Assembly (NCBI GenBank): GCA_016935715.1
Contig: JAFGQJ010000276.1
Span: forward strand, 1 to 18,226
Direction of reading: 5' to 3'
DNA: 18,226 bases
Source: Spirochaetales bacterium
Lineage (GTDB): Bacteria; Spirochaetota; Spirochaetia; SZUA-6; DRHE01
This document shows, piece by piece, positions 5,786-12,750 of the stretch. The number at the start of each line of letters is the position of its first letter. Positions within the stretch are counted from its first letter, which is position 1. Position numbers and translations under genes: made by a program. Below the pieces are notes generated by a model. That model was given only the letters and a program-made list of their open reading frames with translations, searched no databases and was not told the DNA's origin.

Positions 5786-7358
5786 TTTGAGCCTCGACCC
5801 CACCCACCTGTTCACAGGCGACAACGTTCAGCTCCTGCTCGACAATCTGCTCATCGAAACCTCCCAGGATCTGACCCGGCGCCACTACCACCCGAAACGC
5901 GCGGCGGATGCGCCTTTCATCAAGCGCGACGAGCCGTGGGAGCATCTGCTCTACTTCACCTATTCGAATCACCAGGTGATACGGGATCCGGAGGAGGGGC
6001 TGTTCAAATGCTGGTACGAAGACCTCGAGGGTCCCGACCGGAGGCTGAGCTCGCACCATTTCAACATGTTCTCCCGTCAGCTGTACGCCCAGAGCAGAGA
6101 CGGCATTCACTGGGAAAAGCCGCTTCTCGACGTTGCGCGTCACAACGGCGCCCCCACCAACATCGTCCTCGGAGATCCGGAATACGGGCAGGTTCATTCG
6201 TGCGGATACGTCATCGATCCCGACGCGGCAGATGAAGCGGAGCGCTACCGTGCGATATACGCACACTACTGGGACGGGCCGTCGGAACGGGGCCGCCGGA
6301 CGGAATGTGCCCATTCGCCGGATGGAATCCATTGGTCCCCCTATGGAACGTCGCCGAGCTTCGGACGCTGCGGCCCGCGCCTCGGCGACGTCTCGACTCT
6401 CTACTACGATCCCGAGCCCCGCGACTTCGTCCAGATCACCCGGCATTTCCTTCAGCGCAATGCGCCGGCCAACCCGGCGAATCCGCGCAACCCCGTCAAT
6501 CGCGGGTCTTTCAACGTACCTCACGAGCCGCACAACTTTACCTCCTACAGCCAGCGGCGTCTCTGGTTGACCCGAAGCCATGACTTCATCCACTGGAGCG
6601 AGCCCGTGGTCATCGCGGCCACGGACGACGAAGAGGACAACCTGGACGAGTCATTCTACGGCATGCCGATGTTCCGGCTCGGCAGAATGTACCTCGGCAC
6701 GGTCGGAGTCCTGCACCAGGTCGACAATACCATGGACGTACAGCTGTTGATGAGCCGCGACATGATCCGCTGGAAACGGGTGGACAGGAGGCAACCGTTC
6801 TTCGCTCCGAGCGGGGCTGGAAACTGGGACGGCCGGATGGTTTCCATCACGAGCGCACCGATCGAAGTGGGAGACGAGCTGTGGTTCTTCCACGGGGGAA
6901 CCAACTACCACCACGATTTCTTTCTCCGCGGCCCGACCGAGGGGCTCGATCATCCGGAGTCATCGAATCCCCAAGGCTCGAACTTCGGTCTCGGTCTGGC
7001 CACGCTGAGGAAGGATGGCTTCGCGAGCGTCGCCGCGAACAGTGTCCGGGAAGGCGTGCTCTGCACCAGAGCGTTGTACGGCGTCGGGAACAAGCTGTCG
7101 ATCAACGCGAGATGCGGAGAGGGAGGATCGATCCGGGTGGAAATTGCGGATGAGAACGACGAAGTGCTCTCCTCCTGCACGAGAGACGGCTGTGACCCGT
7201 TTCTCGGCGACAGCGTCGCCCATACGGTCACGTGGAAACAGAGACCCTTGCTCACGCGAGAATCGCGGAACGGCCCTCTGCCGGTGTGCAAGCTGCGTTT
7301 TTTCCTTCGCAATGCCGAGTTGTTTTCATTCCGCTTCGAAGATGTGCCGGCCGGGTGA
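5778..7358 (+). CDS. Glycoside-hydrolase-like five-bladed beta-propeller protein
   Basis: This 526-residue protein has four blade signatures of the D-x-hydrophobic-x-W kind found in GH32/GH43-like propellers: SRDGIHWEKP (about residue 106), SPDGIHWSPYG (180), SHDFIHWSEP (267) and SRDMIRWKRV (326). The segment GLGLATLRKDGF (about 404-415) leads into a C-terminal beta-sandwich (about 420-526) with GGSIRVEIADENDEV, GDSVAHTVTWK and LRFFLRNAELFSFRF. This is the architecture of a widespread, mostly uncharacterised family annotated as glycosyl-hydrolase-like. There is no signal peptide, so it should act in the cytoplasm on an imported glycoside. The ATG at 5778 was chosen for the AGGAGGAGGG eight to nine bases upstream; the frame is open further back to 5724. 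I cannot assign catalytic acids or a substrate from sequence alone. Confidence 0.8.
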   Translation: MRDLSLDPTHLFTGDNVQLLLDNLLIETSQDLTRRHYHPKRAADAPFIKRDEPWEHLLYFTYSNHQVIRDPEEGLFKCWYEDLEGPDRRLSSHHFNMFSRQLYAQSRDGIHWEKPLLDVARHNGAPTNIVLGDPEYGQVHSCGYVIDPDAADEAERYRAIYAHYWDGPSERGRRTECAHSPDGIHWSPYGTSPSFGRCGPRLGDVSTLYYDPEPRDFVQITRHFLQRNAPANPANPRNPVNRGSFNVPHEPHNFTSYSQRRLWLTRSHDFIHWSEPVVIAATDDEEDNLDESFYGMPMFRLGRMYLGTVGVLHQVDNTMDVQLLMSRDMIRWKRVDRRQPFFAPSGAGNWDGRMVSITSAPIEVGDELWFFHGGTNYHHDFFLRGPTEGLDHPESSNPQGSNFGLGLATLRKDGFASVAANSVREGVLCTRALYGVGNKLSINARCGEGGSIRVEIADENDEVLSSCTRDGCDPFLGDSVAHTVTWKQRPLLTRESRNGPLPVCKLRFFLRNAELFSFRFEDVPAG

Positions 7359-7360
7359 TG

Positions 7361-7405
7361 CCTGCCCGCGGCAGGGCTCATGCCTCGAGGCAGCGGCGTC
7401 GCGCC
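7361..7405 (+). other. Cluster of three small GC hairpins between propeller and dehydrogenase genes
   Basis: Directly after the propeller stop codon come CCTGCC-cgc-GGCAGG (7361-7375), the perfect palindrome TGCCTCGAGGCA (7381-7392) and GGCG-tcg-CGCC (7395-7405). No T-tract follows, so they are more likely message-processing or stabilising stems than a terminator. The 120-bp gap otherwise holds only the ribosome-binding site of the next gene. Confidence 0.45.
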
Positions 7406-7478
7406 GGGCGCCATGCAGGAGCGGCAACCGGCACAGACTGACTGGCACGGATGCAGTGGGCTATCAAAGGAGCCGGAA

Positions 7479-8447
7479 ATGAAGCTCAGAAAAGTGCTCG
7501 TTACACTGCCCTCGAGCCTGAAACCGATCGTGGATTCCCTGATGGCCGGGCGCCTGCGCGACGGCGGCTGCGGGATGAGCGCGATCTATTCCGACACCCC
7601 CCTGTCCGAAGACCGGGTGTGTGAGGCCGTTGCCGACGCCGAGGCGTATATCGTGGCCCTGGAGGAGGTGAGCGCGCGCGTGATCGAGGCCGCAAAGGCC
7701 CTCCAGGTGGTGACCAAGTTCGGAATCGGCACGGACAACATAGATCTCGCGGCTGCAAAGCGCGCCGGCGTCGCGGTCACCAATTGTCCCTCCGGCAACA
7801 CCAACGCCGTGGCGGAAATGGCGCTCTGTCTCATTCTGTCCCTGTTGAGAGACGTGCAGAGCCAGTGCAACGAACTGAGGCGCGGCGTGTGGAAAGCGAC
7901 GGTCGGGAGCGAGCTCGCCGGAAAGAGCGTCGGCATCATCGGATTCGGCAGCATCGGCCGCAGGGTCGCGCGCTACCTGTCGCCGTTCGGTACGACTGTC
8001 CGGGTGTTCGACGTCAACCGGGACGGTGAGGCGGCGGCGCAGTACGGCGTACTGTACACGTCGCTGGATGAGCTGCTCCGCCGGTCGGATGTCGTCACGG
8101 TGCACGTTCCGCTTACCCCGCAGACCCGCCACCTGCTCGGTGCGGGCGAGCTCGCCCGGATGAAACGCGGTGCGTGCATCGTCAACCTGGCGCGGGGAGG
8201 CGTCGTCGATGAGCCGGCCCTCTATCAGGCGATACGCTCCGGGCGGGTTCGCCGTGCGGCCGTCGACGTCTTCGAGAGGGAACCGCCATTCGGCTCACCG
8301 CTGCTCTCCGATGAGCGTGTTCTCGTACTGCCTCACACCGGCGGCGTCACCGAGGAAGCTCTGCGAAATATTGCGATGACGTCCACCGAGAGCGTGCTGG
8401 CCGTGCTCGACGGTCGCCCGGTCCTCAACACTGTGGTCTCGAAGTGA
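7479..8447 (+). CDS. D-isomer-specific 2-hydroxyacid dehydrogenase (phosphoglycerate-dehydrogenase-like)
   Basis: This 322-residue NAD-dependent dehydrogenase interconverts a 2-hydroxyacid and a 2-ketoacid. The catalytic-domain segment VVTKFGIGTDNIDLAAAKR is followed by the Rossmann fold with GFGSIG (155-160). Asp178 ends the second strand, favouring NAD over NADP. The active-site triad is present: Arg239 (NLARGG), Glu268 (VDVFEREPP) and His286 (LPHTGG). The start at 7479 has AAAGGAG seven bases upstream; the frame is open back to 7380 without support. It lacks the long C-terminal regulatory domains of SerA, so it resembles glyoxylate/hydroxypyruvate or sugar-acid dehydrogenases. In the operon it follows the propeller protein and precedes an SDR, which suggests oxidation-state changes on a sugar-derived acid. 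The substrate is unknown. Confidence 0.92.
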   Translation: MKLRKVLVTLPSSLKPIVDSLMAGRLRDGGCGMSAIYSDTPLSEDRVCEAVADAEAYIVALEEVSARVIEAAKALQVVTKFGIGTDNIDLAAAKRAGVAVTNCPSGNTNAVAEMALCLILSLLRDVQSQCNELRRGVWKATVGSELAGKSVGIIGFGSIGRRVARYLSPFGTTVRVFDVNRDGEAAAQYGVLYTSLDELLRRSDVVTVHVPLTPQTRHLLGAGELARMKRGACIVNLARGGVVDEPALYQAIRSGRVRRAAVDVFEREPPFGSPLLSDERVLVLPHTGGVTEEALRNIAMTSTESVLAVLDGRPVLNTVVSK

Positions 8448-8461
8448 GCCCTGGATCCAAT

Positions 8462-8537
8462 AAGGAGCTGCATAAAAGGAGCTGCATAAAAGGAGCTGCA
8501 TAAAAGGAGCTGCATACAAGGAGTTGCATACAAGGAG
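8462..8537 (+). repeat. Six tandem 14-bp repeats each carrying an AAGGAG Shine-Dalgarno sequence
   Basis: AAGGAG recurs exactly every 14 bases at 8462, 8476, 8490, 8504, 8518 and 8532. The unit is AAGGAGCTGCATAA; the fifth copy has GTTGC instead of GCTGC, and the junctions before copies five and six carry C instead of A (GCATACAAGGAG). The last copy lies eight bases before the SDR start codon at 8546 and is a well-placed ribosome-binding site. The upstream five have no start codon after them. The array fills most of the 98-bp gap after the dehydrogenase gene. Confidence 0.95.
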
Positions 8538-8545
8538 CTGTGAAG

Positions 8546-9316
8546 ATGAAAAGCGGCCGACTCTTCAACAAGGTGGCGGTGGTCGCCGGGGGAGCCAGCG
8601 GAATCGGAGAGGCGACCTGCCGTGCGTTTGCCCGGGAAGGTCTCGTCGGGCTCGTAATAGCGGACATCAATCGGAAAGCCGGCGAGGCTCTGGCGAAGGA
8701 AATTGCGGCGCCCGGCTGCCCGGTGACGTTCGAACGCATCGACGCGGCGAACGAGGCCGATTGGTCGCAGCTCGCCCCGAGAGTGTTCGAGCGCTACGGC
8801 CGCGTGGACATCCTGGTGAATTGCGCGGGCATCGGCGGACCGCTGGTCAGGCCGACCGTGGAGAACACGGAGGAGGATGCCTGGGACAGGACCTTTGCCG
8901 TCAATGCCAAGGGAGCTCTGTTCGGCATGAAGCATTTCATACCCGTCATGAGGAGCTGCGGCGGAGGTTCGATCGTGAATGTGTCGTCGGTCTATGCTAT
9001 CGTCGGGCCGCGATTCGCAACATCCTACGCCGCCTCCAAGGGTGCCTGCCGTGCGCTGTCGAGGACGGCGGCAATCCAATACGCCGCCGAGAACATACGC
9101 GTGAACACGGTACTCCCTGGATACGTGAATACACCGATGACCCGGGATATCCACAATCAACCCGAGGTCCGGCAGCAGCGGCTGGCCGAGACTCCCATGG
9201 GGAGATTCGCGGAGCCGGAGGAAATCGCCCTGGGCCTCCTCTATCTGGCGAGCGACGAAGCATCCTTCGTAACCGGTGCAGAGCTGGTGATCGACGGCGG
9301 CATGACCGCACGCTGA
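8546..9316 (+). CDS. Short-chain dehydrogenase/reductase (classical SDR)
   Basis: This 256-residue classical SDR has the cofactor motif GGASGIG at 15-21, Asp40 at the end of strand 2 (NAD preference), NCAG at 92-95, Asn120, Ser148, and the catalytic pair Tyr161/Lys165 in YAASKG. PGYVNTPM and the C-terminal FVTGAELVIDGG are standard for the family. The ATG at 8546 is preferred over the GTG at 8540, because the last AAGGAG of the upstream repeat array is eight bases from the former and only two from the latter. It is the last gene of the promoter-C operon. By family it oxidises a hydroxyl of a sugar, sugar alcohol or lactone-forming sugar; the exact substrate is not evident. Confidence 0.95.
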   Translation: MKSGRLFNKVAVVAGGASGIGEATCRAFAREGLVGLVIADINRKAGEALAKEIAAPGCPVTFERIDAANEADWSQLAPRVFERYGRVDILVNCAGIGGPLVRPTVENTEEDAWDRTFAVNAKGALFGMKHFIPVMRSCGGGSIVNVSSVYAIVGPRFATSYAASKGACRALSRTAAIQYAAENIRVNTVLPGYVNTPMTRDIHNQPEVRQQRLAETPMGRFAEPEEIALGLLYLASDEASFVTGAELVIDGGMTAR

Positions 9317-9357
9317 CTCGAAGCGCACCGTGTCTGGAGGGGGCGCCTGGCTGCCCG

Positions 9358-10209
9358 CTACAGCGGCCGCGGGGCGAGCAGGATATCACCCCGGAAGGCG
9401 CGCTTGTGGTTTTCCAGCTCCCGGCGGTAGGAGATCGGCTCGATGCAGGCGAACGATTCCCCTGCCGGGCTGAACAGGACCATCGAATCGAAGGTCCGCG
9501 CCTCCTCCCCGCGGACCTGCACCGTCGTATCCAGGACGTAGCGGTCCGTGGTCAGACGGAAGGTGCAGAAATCCGTGGTACCGCGCGGGTGGTAGACCGT
9601 GTTGTGGGCCTGCCCGAAGTCGAGCCGCAGCGCGGGCTTGCCGGCAGGCGCCTCCTCCACGGGCAGCTCGACGTGCGACGTCTTCCTGTCGACCAGGTCG
9701 TAATAGAAGTGGATGCCGCCGGCCACGGGCTTATCCCCGCTCAGGTCGAAGCCGATCCGCAGCCCCTCTCCGTCGAGCGCGTAGGTGACTGCGGCATCGA
9801 AGGCGTTGCCCTCCAGCTCGGCCAGGGGGATGCCGGCCAGGCGGGTGTTCCCGTCGATCGTGCCCCGCACACTCTCGCCGTCCGTCTCGAAGGCCCAGGA
9901 GCAGTAGCGGCCCACGCCGTGCTGGAACGGATCGCCCACGCCCGCATCCCGGAGCAGCGTCGTGTGGGGTATGGCCGACAGGTCGTGCGGCGGCCTGAAG
10001 GCGCTCTCCCCGAAGTGCGGCAGGATGAGCGGCCCAAGGCCCTTGCGGATTTCCAGGAACTGCCGGAGCCTGCTGCCGTCGAGCACGGACACACCGCCGA
10101 CGCTGAACTCCACCAGGGACAGGCCGAGACCGGGTGCGATCAGGGCGCGCGTGCGGCCGACCGCGAGCTCCACGCACGCGCCGAATGCCGGGTGATCGAT
10201 TTTTTTCAT
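9358..10209 (-). CDS. Aldose 1-epimerase / galactose-mutarotase-like protein
   Basis: This 283-residue protein has the beta-supersandwich signature order of mutarotases: LGPLILPHFGE (about 58-68), a histidine in QHGVGRYCSW (His97) aligning with the usual HGFAR, a second histidine in GGIHFYYDL (His167) aligning with HPYF, and Glu257 in ACIEPIS aligning with the catalytic glutamate of CVEP. It interconverts the anomers of an aldose or acts on a related sugar hemiacetal. The ATG at 10209 has no good Shine-Dalgarno sequence (TCTCCCC precedes it). It is transcribed against both neighbours, 41 bp from the SDR stop, and is more GC-rich in third positions than the surrounding genes. Which pathway it serves is unclear. 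Confidence 0.8.
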   Translation of the reverse strand: MKKIDHPAFGACVELAVGRTRALIAPGLGLSLVEFSVGGVSVLDGSRLRQFLEIRKGLGPLILPHFGESAFRPPHDLSAIPHTTLLRDAGVGDPFQHGVGRYCSWAFETDGESVRGTIDGNTRLAGIPLAELEGNAFDAAVTYALDGEGLRIGFDLSGDKPVAGGIHFYYDLVDRKTSHVELPVEEAPAGKPALRLDFGQAHNTVYHPRGTTDFCTFRLTTDRYVLDTTVQVRGEEARTFDSMVLFSPAGESFACIEPISYRRELENHKRAFRGDILLAPRPL

Positions 10210-10496
10210 GGGGAGACTGTATCACCTTCGGGGGGAAAGCGGAACCCCGGGGCGGGGCGCCCCGCATCCGCTCGCCCCGCACCTTTACCAGCCCTTTGGA
10301 AAACCGTCAAAATATTCATATGCGGCATGTCAAATTTCTCATATGCTGTGAAAAGATTTTGATCTAAAATCGATCAATATCAATCAAGCCTTGAGACGGT
10401 ATGTTGATGAAGCAGCAGCTGCTCGAGCCGATCAGCGCAATAGCTTCACCAACAACAAACAAGGCCTTGATAAATACCAGTCATGAGGAGGAAAAG
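10210..10496. promoter_or_regulatory. Divergent intergenic region upstream of the right transporter operon
   Basis: This AT-rich 287-bp region contains a repeated TCATATGC (10316-10323 and 10339-10346) and a perfect inverted repeat TTGATC-N7-GATCAA (10359-10377). Positions 10398-10410 read GGTATGTTGATGA, which matches 11 of 13 bases of the left-regulon operator consensus GGTAYATTRRTTA. I did not find a promoter with both boxes convincing. TTGGAA (10296-10301) with TATGCG 17 bp later is the best weak candidate. Confidence 0.4.
10359..10377. repeat. Inverted repeat TTGATC-N7-GATCAA, candidate operator
   Basis: Six-base perfect arms are separated by TAAAATC, about 120 bp upstream of the right binding-protein start codon, within the AT-rich promoter zone. 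The symmetry fits a dimeric repressor site, but no matching copy was seen elsewhere in the window. Confidence 0.4.
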
Positions 10497-11750
10497 ATGA
10501 AGAAAGGATTGGTTGTAGTCTTCATGGTCTGCCTGGCCGGATCACTGTTTGCCGGGGGCCAGCAGACCGGTGAAGCCGGAAAAGTAGAGCTGGAGCTGTT
10601 TCTTCAGAAGACACAGCTGCGGGAAGTGTGGGACGCCCAGGTGGAAGAGTTCAATGCCACCAATGATGCGGGCATCCGGGTCGTGCAAACGATGATCAAC
10701 CCGACCGAGGCCATTCAGGTACTGACGACCCGGTTCGCATCGAACGATGCGCCGGACGTCATGCAGCACTATCCCACGAAGTCGGCATTCAAGCTGCTCA
10801 TCGTCGAGGACCGGCTGGTCGACCTGCAGAACAAGCCCTATGCGGCCTATGCGATTCCCTCGGTTGTCGACGATATCCGCCACAAAGACGGTTCGTACTA
10901 TGCCATTCCGATCACGATGAACATGTTCGGGATCTTCTACAACGTCAACAAATTCGAAGAGTACGGACTGGGAATACCGGAGACGTACGCGGAGCTCATC
11001 GCTCTGTGCAAGAGGATCGAGTCTCTGGGCGAGGTTCCGTTCATTTTCGATGACAAGTTCACCGATTTTCCCCGGCAGCAGATGTCGGTCATCATGGCCC
11101 TAGAGGCTCCCAAAGAGACGTGGAGGGGCATCGGTGCCAACGAGATCGATCCGGCGACGGTCCCCGGGTTGAGAAGGGCCTGTCAGAAATTCCTGGAGAT
11201 GAGAGAGTATACGGAGGGTAACACCCTCGCCGTCGGTTACGAGCAGTCGGTGGAAGACTTCGTAAAAGGCAAGGGCCTGATGGTGATGAACGGCATCTGG
11301 GCGCTTCCGACCCTGAATGCGGCGGAGCCCCCCTTCGAGATGTCGATGTTTCCCTTGCCGGCCGACAGGGCCGAGGACACGAGGGTGGTAGGCGGCATCG
11401 ACACGGCCTATTGCGTCTGCTCGGATACGAAACATCCGGCCGAAGCCGACGCGTTGATGGACTTTCTGTGTTCCAAGGAGCGCGCTCAGCATCTCGTGGA
11501 TGTCGACGGTTCTCCCGGCACGATCAAGGGAGTCGTAGGCGGTGCGGAAGAGATTCAGCCCCTGGTGAAAGCGACCGCCGAGAAGGGCGCCGCCGGTTGG
11601 GTGCACTACAATTTCGGCGCGGGGGGAGACCCTGAGCTGGAAAGACTGGCCCAGAAACTGGTGGTCGACAAGGACGTCGATGGCTACATCAGGGGTCTGG
11701 CCGTCATGGTCGACAATACCTACGAGAGCCTGCTGCAGTTCAAGCAGTAG
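10497..11750 (+). CDS. Extracellular sugar-binding protein of second CUT1 ABC transporter
   Basis: This 417-residue family-1 solute-binding protein opens the right operon. The signal peptide MKKGLVVVFMVCLAGSLFA is followed by GGQQTGEAGK, a spirochaete-style mature start without a lipobox cysteine at the cleavage point. Family hallmarks are VEEFNATNDAGIRV, LTTRFASNDAPDVMQHYP, YYAIPITMNMFGIFYNVNKF and the VKGKGLMVMNGIWALP segment. The C-terminal helix SDTKHPAEADALMDFLCS is also typical. The ATG at 10497 follows AGGAGG by five bases; the frame is open back to 10401 but would mask the signal peptide. A strong hairpin follows before the permease genes. The ligand is not readable; the downstream enzymes point to an N-acetylated amino sugar or aminocyclitol, possibly as a glycoside. 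Confidence 0.95.
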   Translation: MKKGLVVVFMVCLAGSLFAGGQQTGEAGKVELELFLQKTQLREVWDAQVEEFNATNDAGIRVVQTMINPTEAIQVLTTRFASNDAPDVMQHYPTKSAFKLLIVEDRLVDLQNKPYAAYAIPSVVDDIRHKDGSYYAIPITMNMFGIFYNVNKFEEYGLGIPETYAELIALCKRIESLGEVPFIFDDKFTDFPRQQMSVIMALEAPKETWRGIGANEIDPATVPGLRRACQKFLEMREYTEGNTLAVGYEQSVEDFVKGKGLMVMNGIWALPTLNAAEPPFEMSMFPLPADRAEDTRVVGGIDTAYCVCSDTKHPAEADALMDFLCSKERAQHLVDVDGSPGTIKGVVGGAEEIQPLVKATAEKGAAGWVHYNFGAGGDPELERLAQKLVVDKDVDGYIRGLAVMVDNTYESLLQFKQ

Positions 11751-11761
11751 AAGTCATACCA

Positions 11762-11798
11762 GGGCAGGGGCCGCGCCGATCGGCAGCGGCCCCTGTCC
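11762..11798 (+). other. Strong intercistronic hairpin after the right binding-protein gene
   Basis: Positions 11762-11774 pair with 11786-11798 over 13 base pairs, one of them G-U. The loop itself contains the self-complementary GCCGATCGGC. No run of T follows, so this is more likely an RNA-stabilising or partially attenuating stem separating abundant binding-protein expression from the permeases. The same GGGGCCGC/GCGGCCCC core occurs in the hairpin at the equivalent position of the left operon. Confidence 0.7.
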
Positions 11799-11828
11799 CA
11801 CTCAGAGAGAGGGGGTCGCGCCTTTTCC

Positions 11829-12707
11829 ATGTCGGCAATTGTCAGGAGCAACAAACGGCCGTTTTTTCTGTTCCTCCTTCCGGGCCTGCTGATTTACGTC
11901 TTCATCTACATCTATCCCATGCTGAACGGGGTCTTCTACTCCTTCACCAATTGGAACGGCTTCGGAAGAACCTTCTCGATGGTCGGCCTCACGAACTACT
12001 TAAAGACGTTCACCAACATGCGCTTCTACAGATCGCTGTGGTTCACGCTGAAATATACGTTCTTCTTGACCGTGCTAGCCAATGGCCTGGGGCTGATACT
12101 GGCCCTCATTCTCAACCGGGAACTCAGAGGCAAGATATTTTTCAGGGCAATGTATTTTTTCCCCGCCATATTGAGCATGGTCACGGCCGGTCTGATCTGG
12201 AACGAAATTTTCTATAGAATCGTGCCGCTGTTTGGCGAGGCCATCGGCTCGGAAGCCCTTTCCTCGAATATTTTGGGGAACGCCAAATTGGCCCTGTACG
12301 GCATCCTCTGGGTCCATATCTGGCAGTACACGCCTCAGGCGTTCGTCCTTATCCTGGCCGGTCTCCAGGCGATTCCCTCGATGGTTACCGAAGCAGCCCG
12401 GATCGACGGGGCGAGTCCGTGGCAGGTCTTTCGCTATATCACGGTTCCGTATTTGATCCCCATTTTCGAGATCGTGATCGTCCTGACGATCAAATACGGT
12501 TTCGTCATATTCGACTACATCATCGCGATGACCAACGGTGGGCCCGGAGGTGCCACGGAATCACTGTCGGTCCTGATCTACAAATTGGGATTCAACGAGG
12601 CACGCTTCTCGGCCGGCTGCGCCATGTCCGTAATCATGTTCATCATCATTGTTGCATTGTCTTTTTCCCAGCTTTCCCTTTTGCGGGAGAGAGAGGTCAT
12701 TCAATGA
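11829..12707 (+). CDS. Carbohydrate ABC transporter permease, MalF type (CUT1)
   Basis: This 292-residue inner-membrane permease starts with SNKRPFFLFLLPGLLIYVFI, the usual MalF/UgpA-like first membrane span, followed by YIYPMLNGVFYSFTNWNG. It has about six spans. The ATPase-contact loop is canonical (EAARIDGASPWQVFRYITVPYL, about residues 187-208), and MTNGGPGGATESLSVLIYKLGF lies near the end. The ATG at 11829 has only a distant purine-rich GAGAGAGGGGG about 12 bases upstream and no alternative start in frame, so translation may be modest or helped by the upstream message. It is followed by its partner permease after 43 bp. Confidence 0.95.
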   Translation: MSAIVRSNKRPFFLFLLPGLLIYVFIYIYPMLNGVFYSFTNWNGFGRTFSMVGLTNYLKTFTNMRFYRSLWFTLKYTFFLTVLANGLGLILALILNRELRGKIFFRAMYFFPAILSMVTAGLIWNEIFYRIVPLFGEAIGSEALSSNILGNAKLALYGILWVHIWQYTPQAFVLILAGLQAIPSMVTEAARIDGASPWQVFRYITVPYLIPIFEIVIVLTIKYGFVIFDYIIAMTNGGPGGATESLSVLIYKLGFNEARFSAGCAMSVIMFIIIVALSFSQLSLLREREVIQ

Positions 12708-12750
12708 TGAGCTGCGCCGGGCACCTCTGGAGGCTGCTCCCAGAGCAGAG

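Noticed and set aside
5640..6593. A 317-codon minus-strand frame opposite the propeller gene
   Set aside because: It is a shadow of codon bias. The plus-strand protein carries the repeated DGIHW blade motifs and a strong ribosome-binding site.
8462..8537. CRISPR-like array
   Set aside because: The units are contiguous 14-mers without spacers, and no cas genes are present.
9317..9357. Intrinsic terminator between the converging SDR and epimerase genes
   Set aside because: Only short, imperfect GC pairings were found and there is no T-tract on either strand.
8524..10362. A 612-codon plus-strand frame across the SDR and epimerase genes
   Set aside because: It is out of frame with the SDR gene and antisense to the epimerase gene, and its composition is rich in Arg and Gly without motifs. 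The two real genes explain the region.
10401..10496. A longer binding-protein start at 10401
   Set aside because: It would put 32 residues ahead of a good signal peptide and lacks a ribosome-binding site. AGGAGG precedes the ATG at 10497.
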